Source: Cucumis sativus
Taxonomy: Eukaryota; Streptophyta; Magnoliopsida; Cucurbitales; Cucurbitaceae
Assembly (NCBI RefSeq): GCF_000004075.3
Contig: NC_026657.2
Coordinates: 29,792,408-29,856,407, forward strand
Direction: 5' to 3'
DNA: 64,000 nucleotides
Under the pieces are notes generated by a model. The model made no database searches, was not told the origin of the DNA, and saw nothing but the letters and a program-made list of their open reading frames with translations. This document shows, piece by piece, positions 47,892 to 59,800 of the stretch (its first letter is position 1; every line of letters begins with the position of its first letter). The position numbers and the translations under genes are program-made.

Positions 47892-50075
47892 TCAAACAAT
47901 GGATGGATTGCTCACCGTCCGATCATCCAGTGAAATTAAATCCTCTCCATTGAAGCTATGCTCGGAGGAGGAAGTGGAAATGGCTATCATGCCGTTGAGA
48001 TCGGACACGCTGTCTTGTAGAGTGAGAAGCAAATGAGCGGTACTGAAGCTTGTGGACGGTTTAGACCGAGGCACGATCGGAATCTCTGAATCGCCAATTA
48101 ACATTTGCACTACGCCTCTCATTGTGGGTCGGGTCATTGGATCCGGGTGAGAACAAGCTAACCCAACTAACAAAACTTTCCTCATTTCTGATTCCTCAAA
48201 CTCGCCGCCCAGTCTTCCGTCAGCGGCCGTCAACAACCGTCCTTCCCTGTGTAAACTCCAAACCCAGTCTACCAAATTACTGTTGGCACCGAATTTTCCG
48301 CCACCGCCAACTGCGGTGCTATCTTTCTCAATTGGCCGTCTGCCACTAGCGACTTCGAGAACGACGGCGCCGAAGCTAAAGACGTCGGTTTTTTCCGTAG
48401 CTCGTCCGGTGAGGAGATATTCCGGTGCTAAGTAACCCATTGTGCCAGCCGCGACGGTGGCGTCTGGGGATTTATCGTGCTCTACTTGTCGGGCTAATCC
48501 GAAATCGCCTAATCGGGCATTGAATCCTTCATCCAACATTATGTTGCTGGTTTTAACGTCCCTGTGAATGACTTGATTTTCACATTCTTGATGCAGATAG
48601 GCTAAAGCGGAAGCGACGCCCAGAAGGATTTTTCTCCGGTGAGGCCACGGCAGCGGCGTTCTAGCCTCGAATAGAGCTTTATCTAAACTCCCATTTGGCA
48701 TTAAATCGTAAACGAGTAAAATTTCGCCTTTCTCGTGGCACCATCCTTGAAGACGGACTAAATTCCGATGGCGGAGAGTTCCGATGATTGAAAGTTCAGA
48801 GAGGAATTCATTTTTCCCTTGTGTACTATGGCTACACCGTTTCACCGCCACAATGTCGCCGGTCTCCGGCAGAATCCCTTTATAGACAGTCCCAAAAGCT
48901 CCATGGCCGATGATTCTGTTCGAATTGAAGCATTTGGTGGCGATTTTGAGCTCCTTGTAAGTGAATTCCTTAGGCATTTTGATGATTTCTGAAGCGAGGG
49001 AATCCGATTTTTTAACCCGCTTGATCTTTTTGGAATATACCCAAATTAACGCGCCGGCGAATAATGCTAAAACAAATGCCCCCGCCGTCACAACTCCGAC
49101 CACCGCTCCAGCGCCTTGCTTGCAGAGCCCATTGTGGCAGGACGTGGACTTGAAGTTCTTTTGCGTGACGGAATCTGAACCGGATGGCGGTTGCGACGGT
49201 GGCGGTGAACGAACAACATTCGCCGTTGGGTTCATCAGCGTCGTCGTTGGCGGCGGCGGAACCGACCCAGGTGTTGAATCCGAGTCAAATGACGACGCAA
49301 AGCTCCACCAGTCCACACTGTGAACTTCCGTACTCCCCTGTGTCGAACCGGAAAATCCAACGTACATAAAATCGTTCAAATACGGATCAAGGTCGAGATT
49401 GAACGACATTAGAGGTTCTGTCGGTTTCAAATTCGAATAAGAAACAAATACTTCGAAGATCCGTGCCGACCCATCGTATTTAATCCACGCATTCACCGTA
49501 TCGCCGCTTTTAAGATCGACTCCAATTCCCTGAAGATCTTCAACCTCTAACGAAACCATTTCGTTCAGATCCAATCCCACATGGTTTCCATTAATGTCCT
49601 TAAATTCCACGTCCATTAACGTATCAAATTCCACCGCCACGAATCCCAATCCCCTCTCGTCAGCCAACCCCAACAACCCACCAGCGCCGCCGAGCGTTTC
49701 AGCGTCCGGGGATATAACAAACGCCAAACCACCGCCGATCGACGACGGGTTGAGATTAGTAATAGAGAAAGAGAAAAATGTGGAGAAACTAGCGAGGTAA
49801 TCAATCCCCGGCTGCCGGAATCTGATGGGTTTAGCGTAAAGGACTCTGCCGGAGCCGGAATTTGGGACCGCGAGGTCCCGAGTGAGCCTCACGCTCCCGT
49901 TGTTCAAGTGGGCATCGCCGAGTAGCTTTAAACTACTGAGTTCAACAGTGCCGAAGTCAAATTCGGCCGCGGCGGCGACGGTGGCAGTGAAATCGACAAT
50001 GACAGTATTGGAAATGGAAAATAGAAGTAATGTGAAGGTAATTGATGAGAATATTGAAGAGAAATTCAACATCAT
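47892..50075 (-). CDS. LECRK: L-type lectin-domain receptor kinase, class VIII
   Basis: An intronless gene of 727 residues. A signal peptide (about 1-36) is followed by a legume-lectin domain (about 37-262) with GGGLAFVISPD, VAVEFDTLMD and VGLDLNEMVS, a Ser/Pro-rich linker with a short Cys pair (CHNGLC), one membrane span (about 322-347) and a Ser/Thr kinase: GHGAFGTVYKG (Gly 390-395), Lys412 in VAVK, HRDVKTSN (504-511, an RD kinase), DFG (524-526), APEY (550) and a long C-terminal tail. The catalytic residues are all present. Class VIII members (Arabidopsis At3g53380 and At5g03140) are among the more conserved LecRKs; some are reported as sensors of extracellular signals, but the ligand cannot be told from sequence. 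A GC-rich coding region contrasts with the flanks. Start 50075 is the first ATG of a tandem ATGATG. Confidence 0.95.
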   Translation of the reverse strand: MMLNFSSIFSSITFTLLLFSISNTVIVDFTATVAAAAEFDFGTVELSSLKLLGDAHLNNGSVRLTRDLAVPNSGSGRVLYAKPIRFRQPGIDYLASFSTFFSFSITNLNPSSIGGGLAFVISPDAETLGGAGGLLGLADERGLGFVAVEFDTLMDVEFKDINGNHVGLDLNEMVSLEVEDLQGIGVDLKSGDTVNAWIKYDGSARIFEVFVSYSNLKPTEPLMSFNLDLDPYLNDFMYVGFSGSTQGSTEVHSVDWWSFASSFDSDSTPGSVPPPPTTTLMNPTANVVRSPPPSQPPSGSDSVTQKNFKSTSCHNGLCKQGAGAVVGVVTAGAFVLALFAGALIWVYSKKIKRVKKSDSLASEIIKMPKEFTYKELKIATKCFNSNRIIGHGAFGTVYKGILPETGDIVAVKRCSHSTQGKNEFLSELSIIGTLRHRNLVRLQGWCHEKGEILLVYDLMPNGSLDKALFEARTPLPWPHRRKILLGVASALAYLHQECENQVIHRDVKTSNIMLDEGFNARLGDFGLARQVEHDKSPDATVAAGTMGYLAPEYLLTGRATEKTDVFSFGAVVLEVASGRRPIEKDSTAVGGGGKFGANSNLVDWVWSLHREGRLLTAADGRLGGEFEESEMRKVLLVGLACSHPDPMTRPTMRGVVQMLIGDSEIPIVPRSKPSTSFSTAHLLLTLQDSVSDLNGMIAISTSSSEHSFNGEDLISLDDRTVSNPSIV

Positions 50076-50297
50076 CGATATCAAACTCTGTTCTTCAAAC
50101 CCATCTCTGGTTTTTTGTTGGCCGATGAATTGAGGAAGAGGATGATGAAATCACGGGTAAGAGAGAGAAAATGAAGAGAGGGAGAAGAATGGAATTTTCT
50201 TTGGCTTAAAAACGGACTAAACCTCAGCATACAAACAAGGAATACTAAAGAGAATCCAAAGAGAAGAGTGAAGGGGACAAGTGGACTACCGTTCTGA

Positions 50298-50303
50298 CAC
50301 GTG
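50298..50303. promoter_or_regulatory. G-box (CACGTG) upstream of the receptor kinase
   Basis: The context gacacgtggc is an ABRE/G-box type site 223 bases before the receptor-kinase start. Such sites bind bZIP or bHLH factors. Activity here is inference. Confidence 0.45.
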
Positions 50304-53300
50304 GCTATCCACAACGGTAAATTTTTCGATGATAAAGCAAACTTTGTTTTTCTTTATATTTTCTTTCTTCGTTTCACACCTTTTACAGAGTGGACGGTTT
50401 TGTCGCACGTGCCTTTCCTACTGCGCGTCACCTCCACGCTTTAACCTTTTCTGTATACTTAACCACAATGTTAATCTGATTTTTATCCTTTATATGCGGT
50501 CTAAACAAATATTAACGATTTGTATTTTTACTATCTCTCGTTGTAATTAATATTAATCACATGGTTGATTTATAGATTTTGAACCTTTTTTTCCACAAAA
50601 TACATCTTAGTTTTTGGAATTGGATCTAATAATGAGTAAAAAGATAGTTAATTTTAAGTAGTTCAAATTAAATCCGAAATTTAGGAGTAAAAGTTTGAAT
50701 TTTTTTTTACGTTTGGTAAGGAAGTATTAATATTCCAACATATTCCATTATCGTATTTAGTGCATGTTGTGATTAAAATATATACTACACCAAATTTATT
50801 CGAAAAGGACCATAATTTGCAAATTTCAAAATATAATAATTTAATAGGCTCCACATGATGATTTGAAAGTCATGACAAAGTTCTCTTTATTAAAAAGGGA
50901 TAATTGTTGAAGATATTGAAACTTTTACACAAAGCTACAATAATAAACCATATATGAAGTCTTCAAATAATAATAATAATAAATAACATTAAATTAAAGG
51001 GTTGGGATATTGAAAATAATTTCCTTTAAGAAAAAGAAATTGAAATTGTTTTAATTTTTGCATTATTTCTGCCCCGATTTAATATATATCAAGTTATTCC
51101 AACCTATAATTTTCTTCATCCATCTCGTGAGTCTCTAAACAAAATGTCAACTAATAGTTTATATAAACTATAAGTGTGAATATGATCAAGTTGTCACGTC
51201 TCGAACGCACTCCTAACTTCTAACAAAACAAGTAATCTAATCATATTATAGGTGTGAACAATGTTAATATCTACATGCACATATCTATATATTTAATATT
51301 GTATTGAATAAAGTGGTAATGGTTCAATTAACATATAACAACCAAAAATTAATATGTATAGCATGATTTCTATTTGTCGGTGAGATGACTTGCTTGCTTG
51401 ACTTTATATTTGATTGATGCAAATTTTGGACATATTGTTTATGTAACTTTTCAATGATGGTTTTCTCTCAAATATAATAGATTCGACAAATAATTTATTG
51501 ACAAAGTGAGCACAACTCAACTAACACATGACTATATGTTACCAATTCATATTTGTGATTCAATCTACTTATTATTTGTTATAAACTATTATATAGTAAG
51601 ATTTATTGAATTTCTTATACATTTAGAGTCATAAACTTAATGGTATATTCAATTTTTTTAATAACTATAAAGACGTTAATTAGTTGTATAGTAAATATTC
51701 ACTCTTGATTTGATGTGAATGAATAAACATTCAGGACTTAAGAAATAAGGAAAATCGATTAAAAGGAATTAGAGTAATCTAGTGATAAACATAAATACGA
51801 CCTAGAGTTTTAGCACTTCAGAAAACGATTAACACTCATATAATAAAAAAATAGAATATTATACGAAACAAGTTTACGAGATATCATCATCCTCGTGGGT
51901 AGCTAGGAGTTTAGAAACTAAATTATAATTCTAATAAACTTCACCAAAAATACAAAACAAAATTGGAAGAAACAAAAAAGGAGAGATAGGGACAAAATAG
52001 TCAAACCTAAACAAATGTATTACGTTTGTTGTATCTTTCAAAATTTCTATTAATAGGTCACTGACTAATGACTAAACGAATGAACTACCGAAAGCGGTGT
52101 CGTTTTAAAAGAGGCGTCATATATTCACAATCATCTTTCCTCGTGAACACGTGGCCCACCGTTCGATTATCCATTTCTCTTTCCTTTCTACATGTATGGG
52201 TCCTGATCCCTTTGATTAGCGGCTGAGATTTGATGATGAGCGCATCATGATATGATAGGATAACAGGTTGTGGTGGTGCTAATCGTAGAGGATCGGGAGG
52301 AGATCTCGAGAAGAATGGGGAAATGGTGATGACTAGGATTTTCAAAATCAGTGTGGGTCCCATGCTTTGTTAAAAATGCACGAGACCTCTAATTATGTGA
52401 ATCTTGACTAACCTTGATCCGACGGTCCACGTTGGTTGATTTTTTTTTAATCATGGAGTGCTTTTTATTTTTTAAGGCTTTATTGAAAAACCAATATATT
52501 TTATTTTAAGCATTTAAAGATCAATATAGGAATTATTCCAAAGCTTTCTTTTCTTTTAATTTTACTTCACCGTTGATTATAAGAAACAAATATTATTTAT
52601 TCACAAGACAACGAGGAAAAACTAAATTGGTAAATATCATTCACATCAATAAAAAAATATATTTAATTTTAATTGAATTATGCTGGAAATAGTTAATTAA
52701 AATAGTGGTAAACATTAGCTCCCTAAAGTGTCCACTGACTTGAGTAGTACCACACCACAAAGCCACTAAAAACCCTACTTAATAAACAAACAATATTGTA
52801 TATCCCTAAATTGGACCACTAGGGACTCTCCGATCTTCTTTCTAGGTTAGCCATGACCTCGTGGAATTTGATTGTGTTTTGGGTTCACCAATACTCTTTC
52901 TTCTAACAGACTTGATGTATAAGAGCTTTTACTATTATGTGATGGATATTGATGCATTGGTTACAGTTGTTCAAGTTAAATTCTTCGTTTAGTGCCCACG
53001 TTCGACGAATAGGAAAGTCTACTAACTCGCTCGTGCAACGCTATTTGATGATAGTTATAGGATTTGTTTTGTTCATAGATCTTCATCCTTCTAAAATAAT
53101 ATTGGTTGAGATTTTTCTATGTTGCTAGTTGATTTTTCTCTACCGGTAAGGAAGCTTGGAGCGTCAACTTTTCCTAATTCTTAATACGATTTTTCTAAAT
53201 AAAATAAATAACAACACATACTTTATTCATAATAGCATAACTATTCATCTAACTTGTCTTAATTTTTTTAGTTTTAAAATTTAAGCTTAATTATTTCAAA

Positions 53301-54079
53301 AAAAATTGTTGACGTTTATAAATTTAATTTTAAAAAAGTAAAAACGGTTGTGACATTTGTTCTAAAAAAAGATCAATACGTTACTGATTTGAAGTCAAAC
53401 ATGCCTATTACTTAGAATTCCTAATTAAGTTTCCTATAAAATCTAATTAAGTTGGCCCTACCAGCATAATTAAGTACAGTTTAAAGTATAAATAAATGTT
53501 TAACTTCGTAAATTAATTTTCAATGAAGTGTTTTACTTTAATAGGGATGATATTAAAGAATTTGTAAACTGAGTCAATTTTAGATCTATGCTTTGAATTA
53601 AAAAGTAATTTATTACTGATAATTATATCGTTGGTAGAAGTTTTAATACAAATAGAGCCTTTTTTTTTTAATTTGACTAATAATTCTATTATTTACTCCA
53701 GAAAAAGATAAATTATAATACAAAATTTAGAAGAAATAAATTTAATTCCACTTTTGTTTCATCCCATGAGATTCAATTTGTACTTTTGAATATTCAAATT
53801 GAGTTTTTTGGTATTTTTAATAAATCTCACAATCAATTCTTGAAGGATTGTTTTTCAATATAGTGATCAAACTTGATAAAAAATTGGATAGAACAAAAAC
53901 AAGATTACTTTTAACTCATTCCTTTTTTGGAATGGTAAGAACCCAATTTGCATAAAAAATGAAAAGTTTACATCACAATACAATTGAAAAGACTTGTAAA
54001 AGCAACCCCAAGCATAATTTTTTTTTTATTCTTTACAATACATAAGCAAACTCAATCAATTAAGTTAATTAATTTAGTT
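50304..54079. other. Intergenic region with a promoter-like island
   Basis: AT-rich DNA with no supported gene. The exception is a less AT-rich island at about 52083-52440, listed separately. A second mild rise in GC at about 52800-53170 has no open frame or family resemblance that I can name. Confidence 0.5.
52083..52440. promoter_or_regulatory. Promoter-like island without an attached gene
   Basis: Contains a perfect G-box in an ABRE-like context (gaacacgtggcc, CACGTG at 52148-52153), a gcggtgtcgtttt phrase common near plant promoters, and gatccgacggtcc near 52417. The minus strand is open for about 90 codons but the peptide is not recognisable and has no ATG at its beginning. It could be a distal part of the receptor-kinase promoter, 2 kb upstream of its start, or a relic of a lost gene. 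Confidence 0.35.
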
Positions 54080-56898
54080 TTACTTATTAACAAAGCGACA
54101 ATCTTTCCTAACCTCTCCTTGATCTCCAGTGAGGGGATTGTTCTCAGATAACAAACGAATGCCCCTTGAGAATTGGGCATGAAAGTAGAGATTGTCAGCA
54201 GCAAATTTCTTGACGTAAGGTAAAGTTAAAGGATTAGAAACCAATTCTTGGTCCACTATGAGCAATCCTTTGTGTTTTAGTACGTTACTGTAGTACATGT
54301 TATCGAGAATCATCGTAGTTTCACGGTCGTTTCTTGAATACAATACTCCGTTTGGATCAGGAGTTGGTGTTGGACATCGCATCTTTAGGTATTTGGCATA
54401 TTCTGGATCGATGGTGGGATCGACAGTTGGATATAGTCTTTCGACTAAGTTTACGCAATGAACTCGACCGACTGAGTGAGATCCTGAAATTAAATTAATC
54501 AACAAACATAAGCTAGTGAAGTTAAAAATTGTATATATAACACAAAAACAGTAAAAAACTAAAATACCTACGTCCAATCACCATTTTAAATGTTTTTTTT
54601 TTTTTGTCAATTTTCTTAAATTAAAAACTATCACCGATGACATTTATAAGTGATAACAACTATCATTTATAGCATAGGGAAACGAGAGGGCATAATTAAT
54701 ATTTTTAAAAAGTTTACCATATGATTATAAAAATTACTATTTTTACAAATATTATTGTCTTGTGCATTGTGCTATTCGGCGTCGTTTTCCAAAAATAAAA
54801 TCAAAACCCAAAGGAAGGCCCATTTACCCAAAGGAAAGCCCAATTGAAGAAGCCTCTTATGACCTATTATTACTCGGCCCAGTTATTTGGTTCACCTAAT
54901 TACCCATTTAATATTAGAGATAGCTATACGAATAGCAAAAAGCGATTGGAATAAGAAAAATAAGAAATAAATTTGGTCAAAATTAAAATGAAAATTAGAT
55001 ATTACAAAACGGCTTATGATTTATTTTTCTTATTTTAAATAACCAAAAGTGTTATTTTTTGAAGATTACAACTTTGAGTTTTTTTTACTCTTTTAAAATT
55101 ATCTAATAAGTTATTAAGTTAAGTTTGAGGAAAACTATATGTATTTGTCTAATAAAATCAAGCTCTAGTAAGTCAATCAGAGAATAAATAAATGTAACTA
55201 ACTCAAAATTGTATGAAGTAGACTTGTAAATTGACGAACAAGAAACAAAAGAGTTGAAAAGAATAATAATACAAACCTAAAAGGGCGACTGTTGCTTCAG
55301 TATCAATACCAATGGAGTTAAAACGAGAGAGAACATTTACAAGAGATGCGTTGTGCTGTGGAACCAACTCCTCAACCATATTTGAATAACTCATTTTGCT
55401 GTCTTTTCTTCCGGTTTTCAAATCTATATGAGGTCCTTTTAACTGTACATCAATTTCACCCCATTACAAAAAGAACAAACACAAATTTTATGGATAAAAG
55501 AATATATCTTCGTCATTGAAAGAGTTACGAGTTATATAGTTTGTCTTTTTTAAATATTTTAAAACTACATTTTGGAGTGGGAATTCATTAAAGCTTTGGA
55601 CAAAAGTTGGAGTATGAAACCAATATGTGATGGTTATTTGAAAAGAATGTTGAAACTCGAACACTGTCACTCTCGTTTCATGTCTCAATTTTTATATAAA
55701 GTTTGAGTGGATTCCTACAGTACTAGAGGTTGTTGTTGCAATTTTTTTTAAATGTTTTCAAAACAAACAACGACAAAGTTTGAGAGAAAGATGATGGAAT
55801 AATATACCATAACTATGCCATCTCTAGCAGAGAGAGCAACGATGTCAGCACAAGAAACAGTGAGAGGGCACTCTTTCTCAACAGCAGCTTTAATCTTATT
55901 TACATATTTGAAATTTCTCATTCCAAAGCTTCTGCTTGAATCTTTCTCTGATTCCACTCCCACCACCGTCTCCAACAGAAGTGACGCATCACAAGACTAC
56001 AAATACCAAATCACACCAAACACTATTAATTTCAAGATATAAGTTCAACACAATTTGACACGATGATGTTACATAAACTCATGCACGTCTGTAGCTGACG
56101 TTGAATTTGTAAAACGAGTTACTTAAATATTACGTCAATTCACAATTAAGGTTAAATTATAAGTTTAGTTCTTAATACTTAATATTATCTTCAAACTGTT
56201 TGAAAAGTCGATGAATTTTTAATTTTGTCTTAATATGGTCATCAAGCCTCCCAAAGTGCCTAATTAAGATTAATTTCAATCTTAATATGTACATAATTGT
56301 TTTTATTTATTTATTTTTATTTCGTGGTGTGATATTTTATTTTTATTTTAACAAATAAGCACACACACAAATACACAAATAGTATACTCTATAGTAAAAG
56401 CTATAAATTATGTTAGAATAGTATACCGAGGGGACATAGGTTTAATTTGTAGGGTTAACCAAATGATTAATTTGCAAACACTTAAAGAAAATTAATTAAC
56501 ATATAATATGTCTATTTATCTTGCTTTCCATCCGTATCCAAAAGGATTAAAGGAATTAATTAAAATATAAAGTTTAATTAATTACCTTAACAATGCAATC
56601 ATGGAAGAGATTTCTAAGCCACGAAACAGCAGTGTTTCCATGTTCATAGTAAAGATCAATGACTTGCTGTTTTATAATCTCTTCAGCTTTTGGACAACTT
56701 TTTGCATAGTAATTCAGTTGCAACTGGCCCCTTCCTATTTTCATTTTATTTCAAAATTTCACCCATTAAATTAAACAATACATTACAATCTATCGTTATG
56801 AAAAAGAAGAAGAAGAAGGGAACTAAAATCAGACCTGAATTAAAGAGCTGAAAAAGAACAAGAAGAAGAAGAAAGCTGAAATGGGTTTTGGCCGCCAT
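54080..56898 (-). CDS. PER21: Class III peroxidase, PER21 type
   Basis: Five exons (56835-56898, 56586-56734, 55808-55996, 55277-55442, 54080-54483) give 323 residues. A signal peptide (about 1-24, MAAKTHFSFLLLLVLF) directs secretion. The fold landmarks are present: QLNYYAKSCP, distal Arg62 and His66 in RNLFHDC, SCDASLLLE, the calcium and structural stretch SCADIVALSARDGIV, and proximal heme ligand His192 in LLGSHSVGRVHC, with the paired Cys expected of the family and a tail NPLTGDQGEVRKDCR. The enzyme uses hydrogen peroxide to oxidise phenolics in the cell wall. Sequence through RSFGMRNFKYV and YPTVDPTIDPEYA is closest to Arabidopsis PER21 (At2g37130). The exon boundary before the proximal His falls in the codon for Gly190. 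The third intron after the start carries a promoter-like block. Confidence 0.95.
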
Positions 56899-59800
56899 TG
56901 TTGAGCTTTTGAAGCTTCCTGGTTTTTAAGTAAGTATGGGCATTTTTATGGTCCTTTTTATAGTGGAAGAAGATGGAGAGTAGGCTTAATTATTTATTTG
57001 CTTAATTAATTATTTTGTGTATATGTGGATTTATATTGGGTCACCGCCGACGCAAATAGACAATTATTGGAGAGCATGAGAAAATATTTATTTGTAATTA
57101 TCTTCATTTATTTTTTAGGATTTTTCATTTTCAATGTGTAGTTGATTGATAATTGAATTTAACTACAGTCCCTCAAACAATTTTAATTTTTTGTTTTCTT
57201 CTCTATATTGTTTCAATGATCTTAATCAAGTTGTTGATGTGATGTTAGCAGTTAAATTTAAGCATAATTGAATTGATTAAGACATCTCAATTCTTATTTA
57301 AATTTCCTCCTTATGAAAATTACATCGTACTAATAATTATATATACAAAATAAATTGATGAATTAACCTCAAATAAGTTGACGAATTAACCTCAAGAATG
57401 ATCAGAATTTGGTTATGAGAGTTTGAGGTATTGTATTGGAGGGTTATACATTACTGATATGCCAAACATTTTGACATATATTAAACCTAATTTTTGTTAA
57501 TTAATCCAATGATTTTGGATTTATGTTTGAATTAGTTTGAAACAATATATATTTTTTCCGATAAAAATGACTTAAAAATATTTCGAAATTAAACCTCTTG
57601 GAGCCATTGAAACTAAATACTCACAAGAACCCTACATCGATGCGTAAATAATTAAAAATTAAATTGTGTTCATGTTGTTAAGATCAATTTAATATTAAAT
57701 TGTGTTCTCTGCCAACTTTTATGGTTGCTACCATTAATATGATATGTCAAAGTCAAATATAGTGGAAAATTGGTGCATTATTAATGTGACATGCAATTTT
57801 TTTGTTTAAAAAGATAAAATAAATATAATTAAAATAACATAAAATAGATAAGATTATCTTTGGAGTATGATGTTCATATTTTCAATATTTATTTGATCAA
57901 AAATTTTATTTGTTTAAAATAAATGTTGGTCTAAATAATTCTATTATCCATCATTAAAGTTTAAATTTGTATTTAAACGAGTGGTTTGATTGTATCTCAC
58001 ATATTTATAAAGCAACCATTTAATCTCTAACAATAAATTTTTGTTATTTTTAAAACAAAATTCATGAGTTGTTTATTACTAACTTTTCAATTCCAATGAG
58101 CTTTTGTGTATAAAACAAGGAAGAGGTAGGGTTTTATGGAAAGAGTACCATTAATTGTATATAACAACAAAAAATTTAGGGGAATAAAATCAAGTTTAAT
58201 TTGTCAATAAATTGGAGAGATCCATGAACTAATTTGGGATCCTAAACTTTCTAAATTGGGCTAATTAATTTGGAATCCCAATATTATTAAAGTTGAATGA
58301 ACATGCAAATTTTAATTAATAAGCTACTTAATTTCAATTAACCAAATGTAGAAATTAATTATTTCAGTAACATGGGGATGGTTTGACTTTTCCGTACAAT
58401 CGGTGCTTTAAAATTGGTAAGTTGAATTGAACATTATGTATTTATTATTATTATTTTTCCTTTGACTAAATAATTGAGAGATTTTATTTCATATTAAAAA
58501 ACTACTTTTTATTCTTTTTAATATAACTAATTAACTAATAAACAAAGAAGAGACTCATCACACCCAAATTAGGGCAATTAGATAGCTTTTCCAATTACAA
58601 AGGGAGAGGGAGGAGGGGTAACGAGACAATACAATTATATTTGTGGTATCATTTGACGAGTGACATTAAGAGAAACTTCAAAAACTTTATTAGTTTCTAT
58701 TGAATTTATAAACGGTTTATTAAGAGAACATATAATGTCTACCCATCGAATTTAATTATCTTATCAAAGAATAACTTGACACTATTTTTAAAAGTAATAT
58801 AACATACACGATAACTCTAGCTTGATAACGGAATTAGAATAATCCTTTAACATGTGAAAGTATTGGAAAATTTTGTTGTTTTAGATGTTTGTTGAGAGTA
58901 TACTATTGGATGATTGAGTTAAATGTAGTTTATATTGTAATTGTTGGTGGACAGTTTACTTTACCTTCAACTTGATTTATTTAATTAAAGGTTTAATATT
59001 AAAATTAATTGGGGGTTTATTATTTTGTTAAGAAATGAAAATTTCTTATTATATTTAATTAGTTAAAGGGTATTTCACAAAATAAACTATAAGTATAATT
59101 TTAAAATAATGAATGATTAGATAAGGAATAAGTAGTTCAATCATTTGTTCAAAATCATTAGAGACTTTATATATTTTGTTCGTTAAACTAACGCTAGGTT
59201 TAAATCTTAGTCCATACCTCAATATATTTTAAATTTATTATATCTTTAGAGAAGATGTAGGGATGAAAAGTTGGAGTTTAAATTTACTTTATCAAATTTC
59301 AACCGTTCATTTAATCATCACATACACATCATTTTACTAACCATTTTATCAATTGACATCTTCAATTTTTATAAACTTTATAAAGGAAGTAATTTAGGTT
59401 CTTATAAAGAATTTTCTTTAAAGAGCAAGTCTATACGTTTACTCTAATAACGAATTTTGTAAATTTAAGATTCCAAAAAGCTTATACAGACGATGATGAG
59501 ACTATAAATTTGGTAAAAAAATCATAAATTTATAGGTTATAAAAAGAAATTAAAGTAAAAGAAATTGAAAATTTGTAGGTATGTGAAATGGATATTCATG
59601 GGAGAATATAAAAGGTATGAAATGGAAGTCTCCCATCGGCCATCCCATTAGACGCCACTTTCTTTGACCACACAAACACTCTTTTCCCATCACGCGAGCA
59701 CCCAGCGTTGGGTCCCGTTTTTTTAATTTACTTTTACAAGTTTACACCTATTGAAAATTTGTATATAATTTCATTTTGGTCATAATATTTTCTTACTTTA

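Noticed and set aside
48122-49369. Plus-strand frames opposite the lectin receptor kinase
   Set aside because: They are shadows of the intact sense coding sequence, which shows all kinase motifs.
52195-52215. gatccctttgatta-like string recalling a miR393 arm
   Set aside because: The match is poor and no second arm that would fold back on it is present nearby.
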